NCBI GenBank assembly: GCA_964629335.1
Contig: CAZVRH010000014.1
Coordinates: 1-26,550, forward strand
DNA length: 26,550 nucleotides
Source of the DNA: CACPJA01 sp964629335
Lineage (GTDB): Bacteria > Pseudomonadota > Gammaproteobacteria > Steroidobacterales > UBA11654
Direction: 5' to 3'
Part shown: one piece after another, positions 7,061-15,701 of the stretch
How the letters are laid out: every line of letters starts with the position of its first letter
Position numbering within the stretch: position 1 is the stretch's first letter
Position numbers and translations under genes: made by a program
The notes under the pieces: generated by a model
The model's input: the letters and a program-made list of their open reading frames with translations, nothing else
What the model was told of the DNA's origin: nothing
The model's database searches: none

Positions 7061-9862
7061 TTAAAAATACACTCTTTGTTCTGATTGTTCAGTAATATTG
7101 CCTTCACATCTGGAACATAGGTCAGGATATTCTATTGATTGGTTCACACTCTCTTGCCGATGCCAACAACGATTACATTTTTCAAACTCTGAGGACTGAA
7201 CTGAGACCGCGAAATTATCACCATGAATAGCACTATCATCTGCCTCTTCTAATGCTGCTAAAGAGACAGAGGATGTTATAAACAGAAAACGTAATTCCTT
7301 AGATAACGGATTTAGAAAACTCATTAACTTCTCATCGGCGTATAAAACTAAATCAGCATCTAGAGAAGAGCCAATAATTTCTTTATCTCTAGCAACTTCG
7401 AGTGCTTTAGCGATAACCTCAATTAGATCTTGAACCGTATCCCACTCTTCTTGAGTATCTGAAGCTGTAAACTCATGCCAATTGGATAGAAACACTGAAG
7501 TCTTTCGTTTACCTGGAAGAAGTTGCCAAATTTCTTCGGAGGTAAATGAGAGCACAGGAGCAATCCAACGAACCAATGATTCAGCAATATACATTAAAAC
7601 TGTCTGTGCCGATCTTCTTCCCACAGAGTTCTCCGGCATAGTATAAAGTCTGTCTTTAATGATATCTAAATAAAACCCACCCATATCGTTAACACAAAAA
7701 TTATGCAAGGTTTGTGAGACCTTATGAAATGAATATTTTTCATAATCTTTCTTAATTTTTTGATTAACACTGCTTAGCCTATTGATAATCCATTGATCCA
7801 ATAACACCATCTCTTTGAATGCAACAGCGTCTTGCTCAGGATTAAAATCTCCAAGATTACTTAGTAAAAACCTCGCAGTATTTCTAACTCTTCTGTACGT
7901 GTCGCTATTTCTCTTAAGGATTTCATTAGAAATTCTCATTTCATTTGTGTAATCCGTTGAAGCGACCCATAGCCTTAATATATCTGCACCCATTGAATTG
8001 ATTATATTTTGGGGAGCTATAGCATTTCCTAGAGATTTAGACATCTTCTTTCCATGCTCGTCAACAAAGAAGCCGTGGGTTAAAACTTGCTTGTATGGGG
8101 CACAATTATTAATTGCTACGGACGTTAATAATGAACTCTGAAACCAACCTCGATGTTGGTCAGAACCTTCTAAATATAGATCAGCAGGGAAACTGATTTG
8201 TTTATGATTCTGAGTGACTGCATGATGTGCTAATCCAGAGTCCATCCAGACATCCATGGTGTCGCTTGATTTCTCATAATCATTAGAATCTTTACCCAAG
8301 TAATCTTCAACAGCAGATTCGAACCAAGTATCGATTCCCTTCTCTTTAATTTTTTCAGCCACTGAATCCATTAATTCACTTGTTTTTGGGTGAAGCGTTT
8401 GATCTTCTTTATGGATAAATAATGGTATAGGAACCCCCCAGTATCTTTGTCGAGAAATGCACCAATCGGGTCTAGTCGAAACCATTCCCGAAATCCTTTC
8501 TTCACCCCACTCCGGATACCAATTAACTTCCTTAATAGCGTTTAAACATTTTTCCCGAAAACTTTCATTGTTCATATTGATGAACCATTGTCGGGTTGTT
8601 CTAAATATTAAGGGAGACTTGTGCCTCCAACAATGAGGGTAGCTATGTATAAATTGTTCTTGATGAATTAGATTTTTCTTTTGATCTATTTTCTGCAAAA
8701 TCATTGGTTCTGATTTAAAAATATGTTGGCCAGAGAAAAATTCTTTTTCCTCCTTGAAGACACCGTAAGTATTGACATAGCATTCCAGATCCAGATCGTT
8801 CTTCTTGCCAATATTAAAGTCATCTTGACCGTGAGCAGGCGCAGTATGAACAGCGCCCGTACCGTTCTCGGTTGTTACATAATCGCCGATCAGAACAGGC
8901 ACCTCTTTTTCATAAATAGGATGCTCTAACATTAACCCTTCTAAAACTAATGGATTGATATCATGAGTTTTTCCTGATAACTCAAAACCCCATCGTTTTG
9001 AATTCGCGTCTATTAAATCGTTTGCTAAAAGACATGTAATTTCTTCATTATTCAATGTGGCTTCAAATACTGAATAACCAATATTTTCTCCCAGAACAAC
9101 GGCTTCGTTTGAAGGGAGCGTCCAAGGTGTCGTGGTCCAGATGGGAACGATGATTTTATTTTCTCGTTTTAAATCTTCCAATCCCAAACGATTAAAGAAT
9201 TCTTCATTATCAATCACTCTGAAAGCAACATCGACTGATAAAGATTCTTTATCTTGGTATTCAACCTCTGCTTCTGCTAATGCAGACTTACAATCCAAAC
9301 ACCAATGGACCGGTTTATGGCCATAACTAACATGATTATTATTTACGATCTTAGCAAAAGCATTAATTTGCTCAGATTCATATTCTTTGTCCAAGGTTAA
9401 ATAAGGTTTGCTCCATTCACCCAAAACCCCTAAACGAATAAAATCATCTCTCTGTTCCTCGACCTGTTTAATAGCATAAGATCTACAATACTCTCTGAAT
9501 TCATGAGCTTTTATTTTTACTCCCACCTTGCCTTTCTTTTTCTCCACTTGATGCTCAATCGGTAAACCGTGGCAATCCCATCCAGGTATATAAGGTGCAT
9601 CAAAGTCTGAAAGTGTTTTGAATTTGATAATGATATCTTTAAGGATTTTATTAAGAGCATGCCCAATATGAATCTTCCCATTAGCATAGGGAGGACCATC
9701 AAGAAGAATAAAAGACTTTTTATCTTTCTGTTGTTCCCTAATTTTTTGATAAAGACTAATATCCTCCCAAAATTTTAGAATTTCAGGCTCCTTATTAGGC
9801 AAATTTGCCTTCATTGGAAAACTCGTTTCAGGCAAATTTAATGTCTCTTTATAGTCTTTCAT
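7061..9862 (-). CDS. ileS: isoleucyl-tRNA synthetase
   Basis: Class I aminoacyl-tRNA synthetase charging tRNA-Ile in the cytosol, with an editing domain for valine. It has 933 residues (E. coli 938). The HIGH signature is in PPYANGKIHIGH at about 57-68, the editing domain spans roughly 190-390, and KMSKSLGN is near 604-611. A C-terminal zinc site CNRCW...CSRC has cysteines at about 896, 899, 916 and 919. The WDCHGLPIEH and SDQHRGWF motifs are also present. It lies 29 bases downstream of murJ and two bases upstream of lspA. The ribF gene that usually separates murJ and ileS in gammaproteobacteria is absent. The SD before the ATG at 9862 is modest (AGAG). Confidence 0.98.
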   Translation of the reverse strand: MKDYKETLNLPETSFPMKANLPNKEPEILKFWEDISLYQKIREQQKDKKSFILLDGPPYANGKIHIGHALNKILKDIIIKFKTLSDFDAPYIPGWDCHGLPIEHQVEKKKGKVGVKIKAHEFREYCRSYAIKQVEEQRDDFIRLGVLGEWSKPYLTLDKEYESEQINAFAKIVNNNHVSYGHKPVHWCLDCKSALAEAEVEYQDKESLSVDVAFRVIDNEEFFNRLGLEDLKRENKIIVPIWTTTPWTLPSNEAVVLGENIGYSVFEATLNNEEITCLLANDLIDANSKRWGFELSGKTHDINPLVLEGLMLEHPIYEKEVPVLIGDYVTTENGTGAVHTAPAHGQDDFNIGKKNDLDLECYVNTYGVFKEEKEFFSGQHIFKSEPMILQKIDQKKNLIHQEQFIHSYPHCWRHKSPLIFRTTRQWFINMNNESFREKCLNAIKEVNWYPEWGEERISGMVSTRPDWCISRQRYWGVPIPLFIHKEDQTLHPKTSELMDSVAEKIKEKGIDTWFESAVEDYLGKDSNDYEKSSDTMDVWMDSGLAHHAVTQNHKQISFPADLYLEGSDQHRGWFQSSLLTSVAINNCAPYKQVLTHGFFVDEHGKKMSKSLGNAIAPQNIINSMGADILRLWVASTDYTNEMRISNEILKRNSDTYRRVRNTARFLLSNLGDFNPEQDAVAFKEMVLLDQWIINRLSSVNQKIKKDYEKYSFHKVSQTLHNFCVNDMGGFYLDIIKDRLYTMPENSVGRRSAQTVLMYIAESLVRWIAPVLSFTSEEIWQLLPGKRKTSVFLSNWHEFTASDTQEEWDTVQDLIEVIAKALEVARDKEIIGSSLDADLVLYADEKLMSFLNPLSKELRFLFITSSVSLAALEEADDSAIHGDNFAVSVQSSEFEKCNRCWHRQESVNQSIEYPDLCSRCEGNITEQSEQRVYF

Positions 9863-9891
9863 TTTCTCTAAAAAATTTTTGCATATTATAG

Positions 9892-11484
9892 TTATTTAAT
9901 CTCACTTTTAATACGAATCTGTCTGAATCTAAAGCCTAATAGAAACAAAATACCAAAATAAATTAGGACGGAGGTGCCAATTAGGAATAAGAGTGAGAAA
10001 ATTCTTTCACTTACAGCGCTGTTGATCCAGATAATATTTTCTGGATTAAGGGCTATCAGAAATGCAGACATAGCCAAGGTTGCAATCACTATTCTTGTGA
10101 TTAGGAAAGCGTAGCTTGAACCCAATATTATTAAATTCTGTTTAATTAATTCTCTAGCCAGCAATGAGGCATTAACTAAGCTTGCTAATGCAAAAGCCAA
10201 TGACAGCCCCATATGAGGATAGTTAACTTCTAGGTTGACCAGCAATATCACTAATAAAAATGACAAAATGGCATTGCAGGCTATTGCAATTAGTCCGAAT
10301 CTTAACGGTGTCTTGGTATCCTCTCTAGAATAAAATGCTGGAGATAAAACGAGAACCAAACTCAGACCTATCAGTCCAAATGAATAGGCCATTAAACTAT
10401 ATTGGGTCATATCTAGGTCAAAATTTGTAAAATTCCCCCCTAGAAAAATAGTTGAAATCAGAGCGCCAGAAAGCAAAAACAGCCCAACTGCAGAGGGGAT
10501 AGAAATAATCAAAGCAAGCTTTATTCCCCAATCTACTGTGGATTTAAAAGTTGAGATATCTTGATTGGCGCTCTCTCTAGACAATGCTGGAAGCACAACT
10601 GTTGATAAAGCGACACCAAATACCCCGACAGGGAATTCCAATAAACGATCAGAATAGTAGATCCAACTAATGCTTCCTGCGCTCAAAAAAGAAGCAATAA
10701 GCGTATTAAATAAAAGATTAAATTGAGAGGCAGAGCTTCCGATCATTGAAGGAATCATTAACTTAATGATCCGCTTAACACCTTGATCATTCCAGCCCCA
10801 TTTTGGCACTGGTAGTCTCTTATAAGATCTCAAAAAAGGCATTAAGAAAATTAATTGAATTAGACCGGCTATAAACACTGCAATGGCTAGAACCCTACCC
10901 GGGTTTGAAGAAGCTGGAGCAATCACACTTGCAGCAATAATTAAAACCAAATTTAATATAACTGGATTAAATGCAGTGGCCCAAAAATGTTTTCTTGTGT
11001 TTAAAATAGCGCCTGCGAATGCTGTTAACGATATAAACATTAAATAAGGAAATGTGAAACGCAACATCTCAACAGATAATTGGTAACGGTTCGTATTCTC
11101 AGATTGCTCTTCAAAAAATCCAGGGGCAAAAATAATGATCAGCAAGGGTGCTAACAATATTCCTAAAAAAGTTACTACGAACAGTATCCCACCAAGAGTT
11201 CCGGAAGTTTTATTGATCAACTCCTTCGTTTCCAATTCACTTCTATTTTCTTCATAGTCTGAAAGAACAGGAATAAATGCCCTTGAAAACGCGCCTTCAG
11301 CAAAAAAGCGTCTAAAAGAATTGGGTATTTTGAAGGCAACAAAAAAAGCATCCATAATTGGAAAAGCACCAAATAAACGTGCAAAACAAATATCTCTTAT
11401 CAATCCCATGATTCTTGATAAGAAAGTCATTAAGCCAACCACGCTTGTTGATCTGAGAAGCTGTTTACTTTGTATATTCATCAA
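9892..11484 (-). CDS. murJ: lipid II flippase MurJ
   Basis: Integral membrane protein of the MOP/MVF family that flips the peptidoglycan precursor lipid II across the inner membrane. It has 530 residues (E. coli 511) and about 14 hydrophobic helices. The N-terminal signature is clear: STSVVGLMTFLSRIMGLIRD, then GAFPIMDAFFVAFKIPNSFRRFFAEGAFSRAFIPV, holding the essential Arg residues of the family cavity. Two adjacent ATG codons (11482-11484 and 11479-11481) could start it and neither has an SD. It is divergent from rpsT, sharing a 144-base spacer, and leads the murJ-ileS-lspA unit. Confidence 0.96.
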   Translation of the reverse strand: MMNIQSKQLLRSTSVVGLMTFLSRIMGLIRDICFARLFGAFPIMDAFFVAFKIPNSFRRFFAEGAFSRAFIPVLSDYEENRSELETKELINKTSGTLGGILFVVTFLGILLAPLLIIIFAPGFFEEQSENTNRYQLSVEMLRFTFPYLMFISLTAFAGAILNTRKHFWATAFNPVILNLVLIIAASVIAPASSNPGRVLAIAVFIAGLIQLIFLMPFLRSYKRLPVPKWGWNDQGVKRIIKLMIPSMIGSSASQFNLLFNTLIASFLSAGSISWIYYSDRLLEFPVGVFGVALSTVVLPALSRESANQDISTFKSTVDWGIKLALIISIPSAVGLFLLSGALISTIFLGGNFTNFDLDMTQYSLMAYSFGLIGLSLVLVLSPAFYSREDTKTPLRFGLIAIACNAILSFLLVILLVNLEVNYPHMGLSLAFALASLVNASLLARELIKQNLIILGSSYAFLITRIVIATLAMSAFLIALNPENIIWINSAVSERIFSLLFLIGTSVLIYFGILFLLGFRFRQIRIKSEIK

Positions 11485-11557
11485 TTAGTCATTAATCTAT
11501 AATCACAATCCAGGCTTATTCACTCATTACCTTAAATAATTTAAGAGAGGAATAGTA

Positions 11558-11586
11558 TTGACAAAGACAGATAAAAATAAAAGAAT
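11558..11586 (+). promoter_or_regulatory. sigma-70 promoter of rpsT
   Basis: A consensus -35 TTGACA at 11558-11563 is followed after 17 bases by AAGAAT (11581-11586), a 4/6 match to the -10. Transcription would begin about 35-40 bases before the rpsT ATG at 11629. The position, orientation and perfect -35 make this the best promoter call in the window. Confidence 0.6.
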
Positions 11587-11628
11587 ACACCCCTTTTTTA
11601 TTATATGTTTAAAGGATAGGTAAAAAAG

Positions 11629-11892
11629 ATGGCGAACACCAGTTCAGCAAGAAAGAGAGTTAGACAAAGCTTAAGACACAGAGAAAGAAATATGTCTCTG
11701 AAGAACAGAATGCGAACGTCTGTTAAAAAAGTTATTAAAGCCACTGAGGAAAAAAAGCCTGAAGAGGCGAATAAATTTTATCAGGAAGCTCAGCCGTTGA
11801 TTGATTCTTTGGCTAGAAAAGGCATTATTCACAAAAATAAAGCGTCCAATCAAAAAAGAAAACTGATCAAAGGCATTAAATCTATAAGTTAA
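11629..11892 (+). CDS. rpsT: 30S ribosomal protein S20
   Basis: Small-subunit protein that binds 16S rRNA early in assembly. It has 87 residues, as is typical, is very basic, and starts with MANTSSARKRVRQS followed by NRMRTSVKK and the C-terminal KGIIHKNKASNQKRKL signature. An AGG-type SD lies about 9 bases before the ATG, and a TTGACA promoter lies upstream. Its TAA overlaps the stop of obgE, which converges from the right, so the two genes share their last bases with no terminator between them. Confidence 0.98.
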   Translation: MANTSSARKRVRQSLRHRERNMSLKNRMRTSVKKVIKATEEKKPEEANKFYQEAQPLIDSLARKGIIHKNKASNQKRKLIKGIKSIS

Positions 11893-12911
11893 TCGTTTTT
11901 TGGAAGATCAAGTTCATTTAATCTTCGCATTAGTCCTGTTGTGAGTTCATCTGTTCCTTGGGAAGTTTCAGCACTTATTGAATACACTGGACCTTGCCAA
12001 TTTAAATCACTTAGTATTTGTTCGATTTTTAATTGGGGTTTTTCTAGCAAATCAATTTTGTTAAAAACCAACCATCTCTCTTTCTTATATAGATTTTCTT
12101 CAAATTTTCTTAATTCTGAAATTAATGACTTGATACTCTGACTTACTTGGTGAGCTTCTATTGGGTCAAAAAGATCCACAATGTGCAAAAGAATGCTGGT
12201 TCTAGTTAAATGCTTTAGAAATTCTATACCCAAGCCCATCCCCTCTGATGCGCCCTCAATAATCCCTGGTATATCAGCAATCACAAAGCTATTGTCATAA
12301 TCAACCCTGACCATACCAAGATTCGGGTGAAGTGTTGTAAAAGGGTAATCAGCCACTTTTGGCTTCGCTGAAGAAACTGATCTTATGAAAGTCGACTTTC
12401 CTGCATTCGGGTATCCCAATAACCCTACATCAGCTAACAAATTTAACTCCAAATGAAGCTTTCTTCTTTCACCAGTTGTTCCAGAAGTTGACTGTCTTGG
12501 TGCTCGATTACGACTGGTCTTGAATCGAGCATTGCCTTTTCCTCCATAGCCAGCTTTTGCAACAAGACATTGTTGACCATCGTTTGAAAGATCCCCAATC
12601 TCTTCACCGGTTTCGATATTCTCCACTTTGGTTCCGCAAGGAACAAAAATAATAAGATCTTCACCGCCCTGTCCACTTCTGTTTTTTGATCGCCCTGGCT
12701 GACCGTATTCAGCTTTAAACTGATTGTTAACTCTAAAATCAATCAAAGTATTTAGATTGGTAGTTGCCTGCATGATGACGTTGCCGCCGTTGCCGCCATC
12801 ACCACCGTCAGGGCCACCTTTTGGAATATATTTCTCTCTACGAAAACTAACAACTCCATCACCGCCATCGCCAGCTTTTACGGAAATAATTGCTTCATCT
12901 ACAAATTTCAT
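11889..12911 (-). CDS. obgE: Obg GTPase, ribosome assembly
   Basis: Large-subunit assembly and stress GTPase (CgtA/ObgE). It has 340 residues: the glycine-rich Obg fold at about 1-158 (AGDGGDGVVSFRREKYIPKG, then PDGGDGGNGG), then the G domain with G1 GYPNAGKST (166-174), the G2 region FTTLHPNLG, G3 DIPGIIEG, G4 NKID and G5 SAET. It lacks the long acidic tail of the E. coli protein (390 residues). The start ATG at 12911 has AAGGGA upstream. It lies downstream of rpmA as usual, but a strong intrinsic terminator sits in the spacer. proB, its common neighbour in gammaproteobacteria, is missing and rpsT follows directly in convergent orientation. Confidence 0.98.
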   Translation of the reverse strand: MKFVDEAIISVKAGDGGDGVVSFRREKYIPKGGPDGGDGGNGGNVIMQATTNLNTLIDFRVNNQFKAEYGQPGRSKNRSGQGGEDLIIFVPCGTKVENIETGEEIGDLSNDGQQCLVAKAGYGGKGNARFKTSRNRAPRQSTSGTTGERRKLHLELNLLADVGLLGYPNAGKSTFIRSVSSAKPKVADYPFTTLHPNLGMVRVDYDNSFVIADIPGIIEGASEGMGLGIEFLKHLTRTSILLHIVDLFDPIEAHQVSQSIKSLISELRKFEENLYKKERWLVFNKIDLLEKPQLKIEQILSDLNWQGPVYSISAETSQGTDELTTGLMRRLNELDLPKND

Positions 12912-12926
12912 GTCCCTTGCCTATAA

Positions 12927-12954
12927 TAAAAAAACCCCGCAAAAAAGACGGGGT
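12927..12954 (-). terminator. rho-independent terminator between rpmA and obgE
   Basis: On the minus strand ACCCCG pairs with CGGGGT across a nine-base loop, followed by an unbroken run of T. This is a textbook intrinsic terminator for the rplU-rpmA message. It lies only 16 bases before the obgE start codon, so obgE expression must depend on read-through or an unseen promoter. Confidence 0.85.
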
Positions 12955-12979
12955 CTCGTCTAAAAAAGCAATCTAGTGT

Positions 12980-13243
12980 TTATTCAGAAATAGGAAGTAC
13001 TGTTGCGTATTGCTTCATTTTTGGACCTTTCTTTTCAAACTGAAGCTCGCCATCAATTTTAGCAAACAAAGTGTGATCCCGGCCTATTCCAACGTTCTTT
13101 CCTGGATGAAATTTGGTACCTCTCTGGCGAACTATAATGTTACCCGCTTTTACATGCTGACCGCCAAACTTTTTTACACCGAGTCTTTTTGACTCAGAAT
13201 CTCTTCCGTTTCTTGAACTACCGCCTGCTTTTTTATGTGCCAT
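12980..13243 (-). CDS. rpmA: 50S ribosomal protein L27
   Basis: Large-subunit protein whose N-terminus reaches the peptidyl transferase centre. It has 87 residues, close to the usual 85. It starts MAHKKAGGSSRNGRDSESK and contains the conserved GNIIVRQRGTKFHPG and GRDHTLFA segments. No N-terminal pre-sequence needing processing is present. It lies 21 bases after rplU in the standard pair and is followed by the intrinsic terminator. Confidence 0.98.
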   Translation of the reverse strand: MAHKKAGGSSRNGRDSESKRLGVKKFGGQHVKAGNIIVRQRGTKFHPGKNVGIGRDHTLFAKIDGELQFEKKGPKMKQYATVLPISE

Positions 13244-13264
13244 TTATTTAACCTATTATAATTA

Positions 13265-13636
13265 TTATTCTGCTTTCTTAGCTGTTTTTTTAGATACAGC
13301 TTTTTTTGGTGCAGCCTTCTTTTTCTTGGTATTGATATTTGTTACCTCAATCAATGAATATGGCTGTCTATGCCCAAAATTACGTTTATAGTTTTTTCTT
13401 CTTTTAAATTTAACAACTTCAATTTTTTTATTTTTACCTTCGTCCAACACTTTAGCTTCCACAGTCGTATCTGCTAAATAGGGAGTTCCAATATTAATAT
13501 CCTTCCCTTCACCAACAGAAAGAACTTGGTCAAAAACAACCTTTTTACCTACTTCAGTGTCTAATTTCTCGAGTTTTAACTTCTCGCCTTTACTGACTCG
13601 GTATTGTTTTCCGCCTGATTTAAATACGGCATACAT
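13265..13636 (-). CDS. rplU: 50S ribosomal protein L21
   Basis: Large-subunit protein binding 23S rRNA. It has 123 residues. The N-terminal MYAVFKSGGKQYRVSKGE and the central KFKRRKNYKRNFGHRQPYSLIEV are diagnostic. It ends with a Lys/Ala-rich extension (KKKKAAPKKAVSKKTAKKAE) of about 20 residues beyond the E. coli protein (103), a common elongation in other lineages. An AAGG SD precedes the ATG at 13636. It is divergent from ispB across an 87-base spacer that holds an inverted repeat. Confidence 0.98.
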   Translation of the reverse strand: MYAVFKSGGKQYRVSKGEKLKLEKLDTEVGKKVVFDQVLSVGEGKDINIGTPYLADTTVEAKVLDEGKNKKIEVVKFKRRKNYKRNFGHRQPYSLIEVTNINTKKKKAAPKKAVSKKTAKKAE

Positions 13637-13685
13637 AACTCACTTACCTTTGCTTCACCTAAAGAATCTCGCAATTCTATAGATT

Positions 13686-13717
13686 AAACCTTTTTTATTC
13701 AATAATTTTAAAGGTTT
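13686..13717. repeat. inverted repeat in the rplU/ispB spacer
   Basis: Eight-base arms AAACCTTT (13686-13693) and AAAGGTTT (13710-13717) are perfect complements around a 16-base AT-rich loop. The right arm contains the AAGG that would serve as SD for the ispB TTG start. As it lies between divergent starts it is more likely an operator or 5'-leader hairpin than a terminator. Short arms in AT-rich DNA leave chance possible. Confidence 0.35.
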
Positions 13718-13723
13718 GCTATA

Positions 13724-14761
13724 TTGTCGTCATTAATAAGAAAATACTTACAAATGATTCAAAGTATAGATACAGCAAAACAATCCTTATCTTTAATCGA
13801 AGAGCTAAGAGATCTGGTCAAAGATGATTGGCTGCTTATGGATAAAGAAATTGAGCATCAATTGAGTAGTGATATCGGTCTTATTAATAGCATTTCCAAT
13901 TATATTATCAATAGTGGTGGAAAAAGGTTAAGACCATTGTTAGTTCTTCTGTCCTCGAAGGCTTGTGGCATTAATAACAATCGAGAATCAATTAAAGCAG
14001 CAGCCATGATTGAGTTTATACATACAGCTACTTTACTTCACGATGATGTGGTTGATAATTCTGATACCAGAAGAGGTTCTGTTACAGCTCACAAAAACTT
14101 TGGTAATGAGTCAACTATTCTTGTGGGTGACTTTCTGTACTCAAGAGCTTTCCAAATTATGGTTGAAATAGGCAATATGAAAATTATGGAGATCATGTCC
14201 GAAGCCACAAATAGCATAGCTGAAGGTGAGGTCATGCAACTAATTAATTGTGGTAATCCTGATGCTAGCGAGGATCAATACATGGAAGTGATTTATAGAA
14301 AAACCGCAAAACTGTTTGAATCTGCTGCAACAATAGGAGCTGTTTTATCAGGTCAGTCCACGAGAATTGAAAATAATCTACACAATTTCGGAAGAGAGCT
14401 AGGTTTGGCTTATCAAATCATAGATGACGTACTAGATTATAATTCTTCATTCGAAATAATGGGAAAAGATATTGGAGATGACTTATCGGAAGGCAAGCCA
14501 ACTCTGCCTATAATTTATGCTTTAAAACGAGCGAACCCTAAGCAGCAGATTATTCTCAGAACCGCTATCAGTGAAAAAGATAGCTCAAAAAGTAATAAAA
14601 TAATTAAGATTATAGAAACAACTGGCTCTCTAGCCTTGGCCACAAAGAAAGCTGAAGAATCTACCAATAAAGCAATCCATACCTTAAATAAACTGCCGAA
14701 TAATAAATACAAAGACGCATTAATTAAACTTGCTAAATTTAGCTTCGAACGAACTTTTTAG
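13724..14761 (+). CDS. ispB: octaprenyl (polyprenyl) diphosphate synthase
   Basis: Trans-polyprenyl diphosphate synthase that extends farnesyl diphosphate with IPP to make the ubiquinone side chain; it acts in the cytosol. The first aspartate-rich motif DDVVD is at 107-111 and the second, DDVLD, at 234-238. GGKRLRP binds the IPP diphosphate, and the Arg pair follows in DTRRGS. The frame can begin at a TTG (13724), preceded by AAGG about 9 bases away, or at an ATG (13754) without an SD. The latter gives 335 residues, nearer the E. coli length (323). It is divergent from rplU, as in E. coli and Pseudomonas, and 8 bases upstream of trhO. Function is secure; the start is not. Confidence 0.95.
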   Translation: MSSLIRKYLQMIQSIDTAKQSLSLIEELRDLVKDDWLLMDKEIEHQLSSDIGLINSISNYIINSGGKRLRPLLVLLSSKACGINNNRESIKAAAMIEFIHTATLLHDDVVDNSDTRRGSVTAHKNFGNESTILVGDFLYSRAFQIMVEIGNMKIMEIMSEATNSIAEGEVMQLINCGNPDASEDQYMEVIYRKTAKLFESAATIGAVLSGQSTRIENNLHNFGRELGLAYQIIDDVLDYNSSFEIMGKDIGDDLSEGKPTLPIIYALKRANPKQQIILRTAISEKDSSKSNKIIKIIETTGSLALATKKAEESTNKAIHTLNKLPNNKYKDALIKLAKFSFERTF

Positions 14762-14769
14762 CATCAATA

Positions 14770-15699
14770 ATGCAAAAGAATAAATTAGTTGCTGCGTTTT
14801 ATAAATTTGTTGATTGGAATGACCTTAAAAAAAAGAAATCAGACATAGAAGAGTTATGTTTGAAACATAATGTTGTTGGTACAATTCTCCTCGCCAAGGA
14901 AGGTATTAACGGAACTATTGCTGGATCTGAGCAATCTATACTAACTGTCATTCAAGAGCTCAAAGATATCCCTCTACTCTCAGATATTGAACCTAAATTT
15001 TCCAAAGCAGAAGGTGAAATTTTTAAAAGGATGAAAGTTCGATTAAAGAAAGAAATTGTTTCAATGGGTATGGAAAATATTAAACCAGCAACACTTAAAG
15101 GAGAAACTGTAAAACCATGTGATTGGAATAAACTGATACAAAACCCAAAAACACTGATTATTGATACAAGAAACCAATATGAATGTGCTATTGGCAGCTT
15201 CGAGGGTTCTATTGATCCAGAAACTAAATCGTTCAGAGAGTTTCCTGCATGGTCAAAAAAGAACCTTAAAGACTTAATGGAAAAAGAGGGAAAAACTAAA
15301 GTAGCGATGTTTTGTACTGGCGGAATAAGATGTGAGAAAGCATCATCTTTCCTTCTTGAGGAAGGTATTGAAGAAGTCTATCAACTTGAGGGTGGAGTTC
15401 TTAAGTACTTAGAAGATATTGAATCTGGAGAAAGTTTATGGGAAGGAGAATGCTTTGTTTTCGATGAGAGAGTATCCATTCAACATGGTCTTGTTGAAGG
15501 TAATTATTCAATGTGTCATGCCTGTAGAATGCCCATTGATGATGATGATTTAAAAAGCAAAAAATACGTTGAAGGAATCAGTTGTCCCAAATGCTTTGAA
15601 ACACATTCAGAAGAAAGAAAAGAAAGATTTGCTGAAAGACAAAAACAGATCAAATTAGCAAAACAACGGAATGAAAAACATCTTGGAAAAACTTATTGA
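14770..15699 (+). CDS. trhO: tRNA uridine(34) hydroxylase, rhodanese family
   Basis: TrhO/YceA-type enzyme that makes 5-hydroxyuridine at wobble position 34 of tRNA using oxygen. It has 309 residues. An N-terminal acylphosphatase-like domain (AKEGINGTIAGS at about 42-53) precedes a rhodanese domain with the active-site loop FCTGGIRCEK (Cys182, Cys188). A C-terminal Cys-rich module follows (CHACRMPIDDDD, then CPKCFE). The start ATG is 8 bases after the ispB stop with no SD, so coupling to ispB is likely. Its stop is 2 bases from the stop of the convergent GFA gene. Confidence 0.94.
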   Translation: MQKNKLVAAFYKFVDWNDLKKKKSDIEELCLKHNVVGTILLAKEGINGTIAGSEQSILTVIQELKDIPLLSDIEPKFSKAEGEIFKRMKVRLKKEIVSMGMENIKPATLKGETVKPCDWNKLIQNPKTLIIDTRNQYECAIGSFEGSIDPETKSFREFPAWSKKNLKDLMEKEGKTKVAMFCTGGIRCEKASSFLLEEGIEEVYQLEGGVLKYLEDIESGESLWEGECFVFDERVSIQHGLVEGNYSMCHACRMPIDDDDLKSKKYVEGISCPKCFETHSEERKERFAERQKQIKLAKQRNEKHLGKTY

Positions 15700-15701
15700 A
15701 A

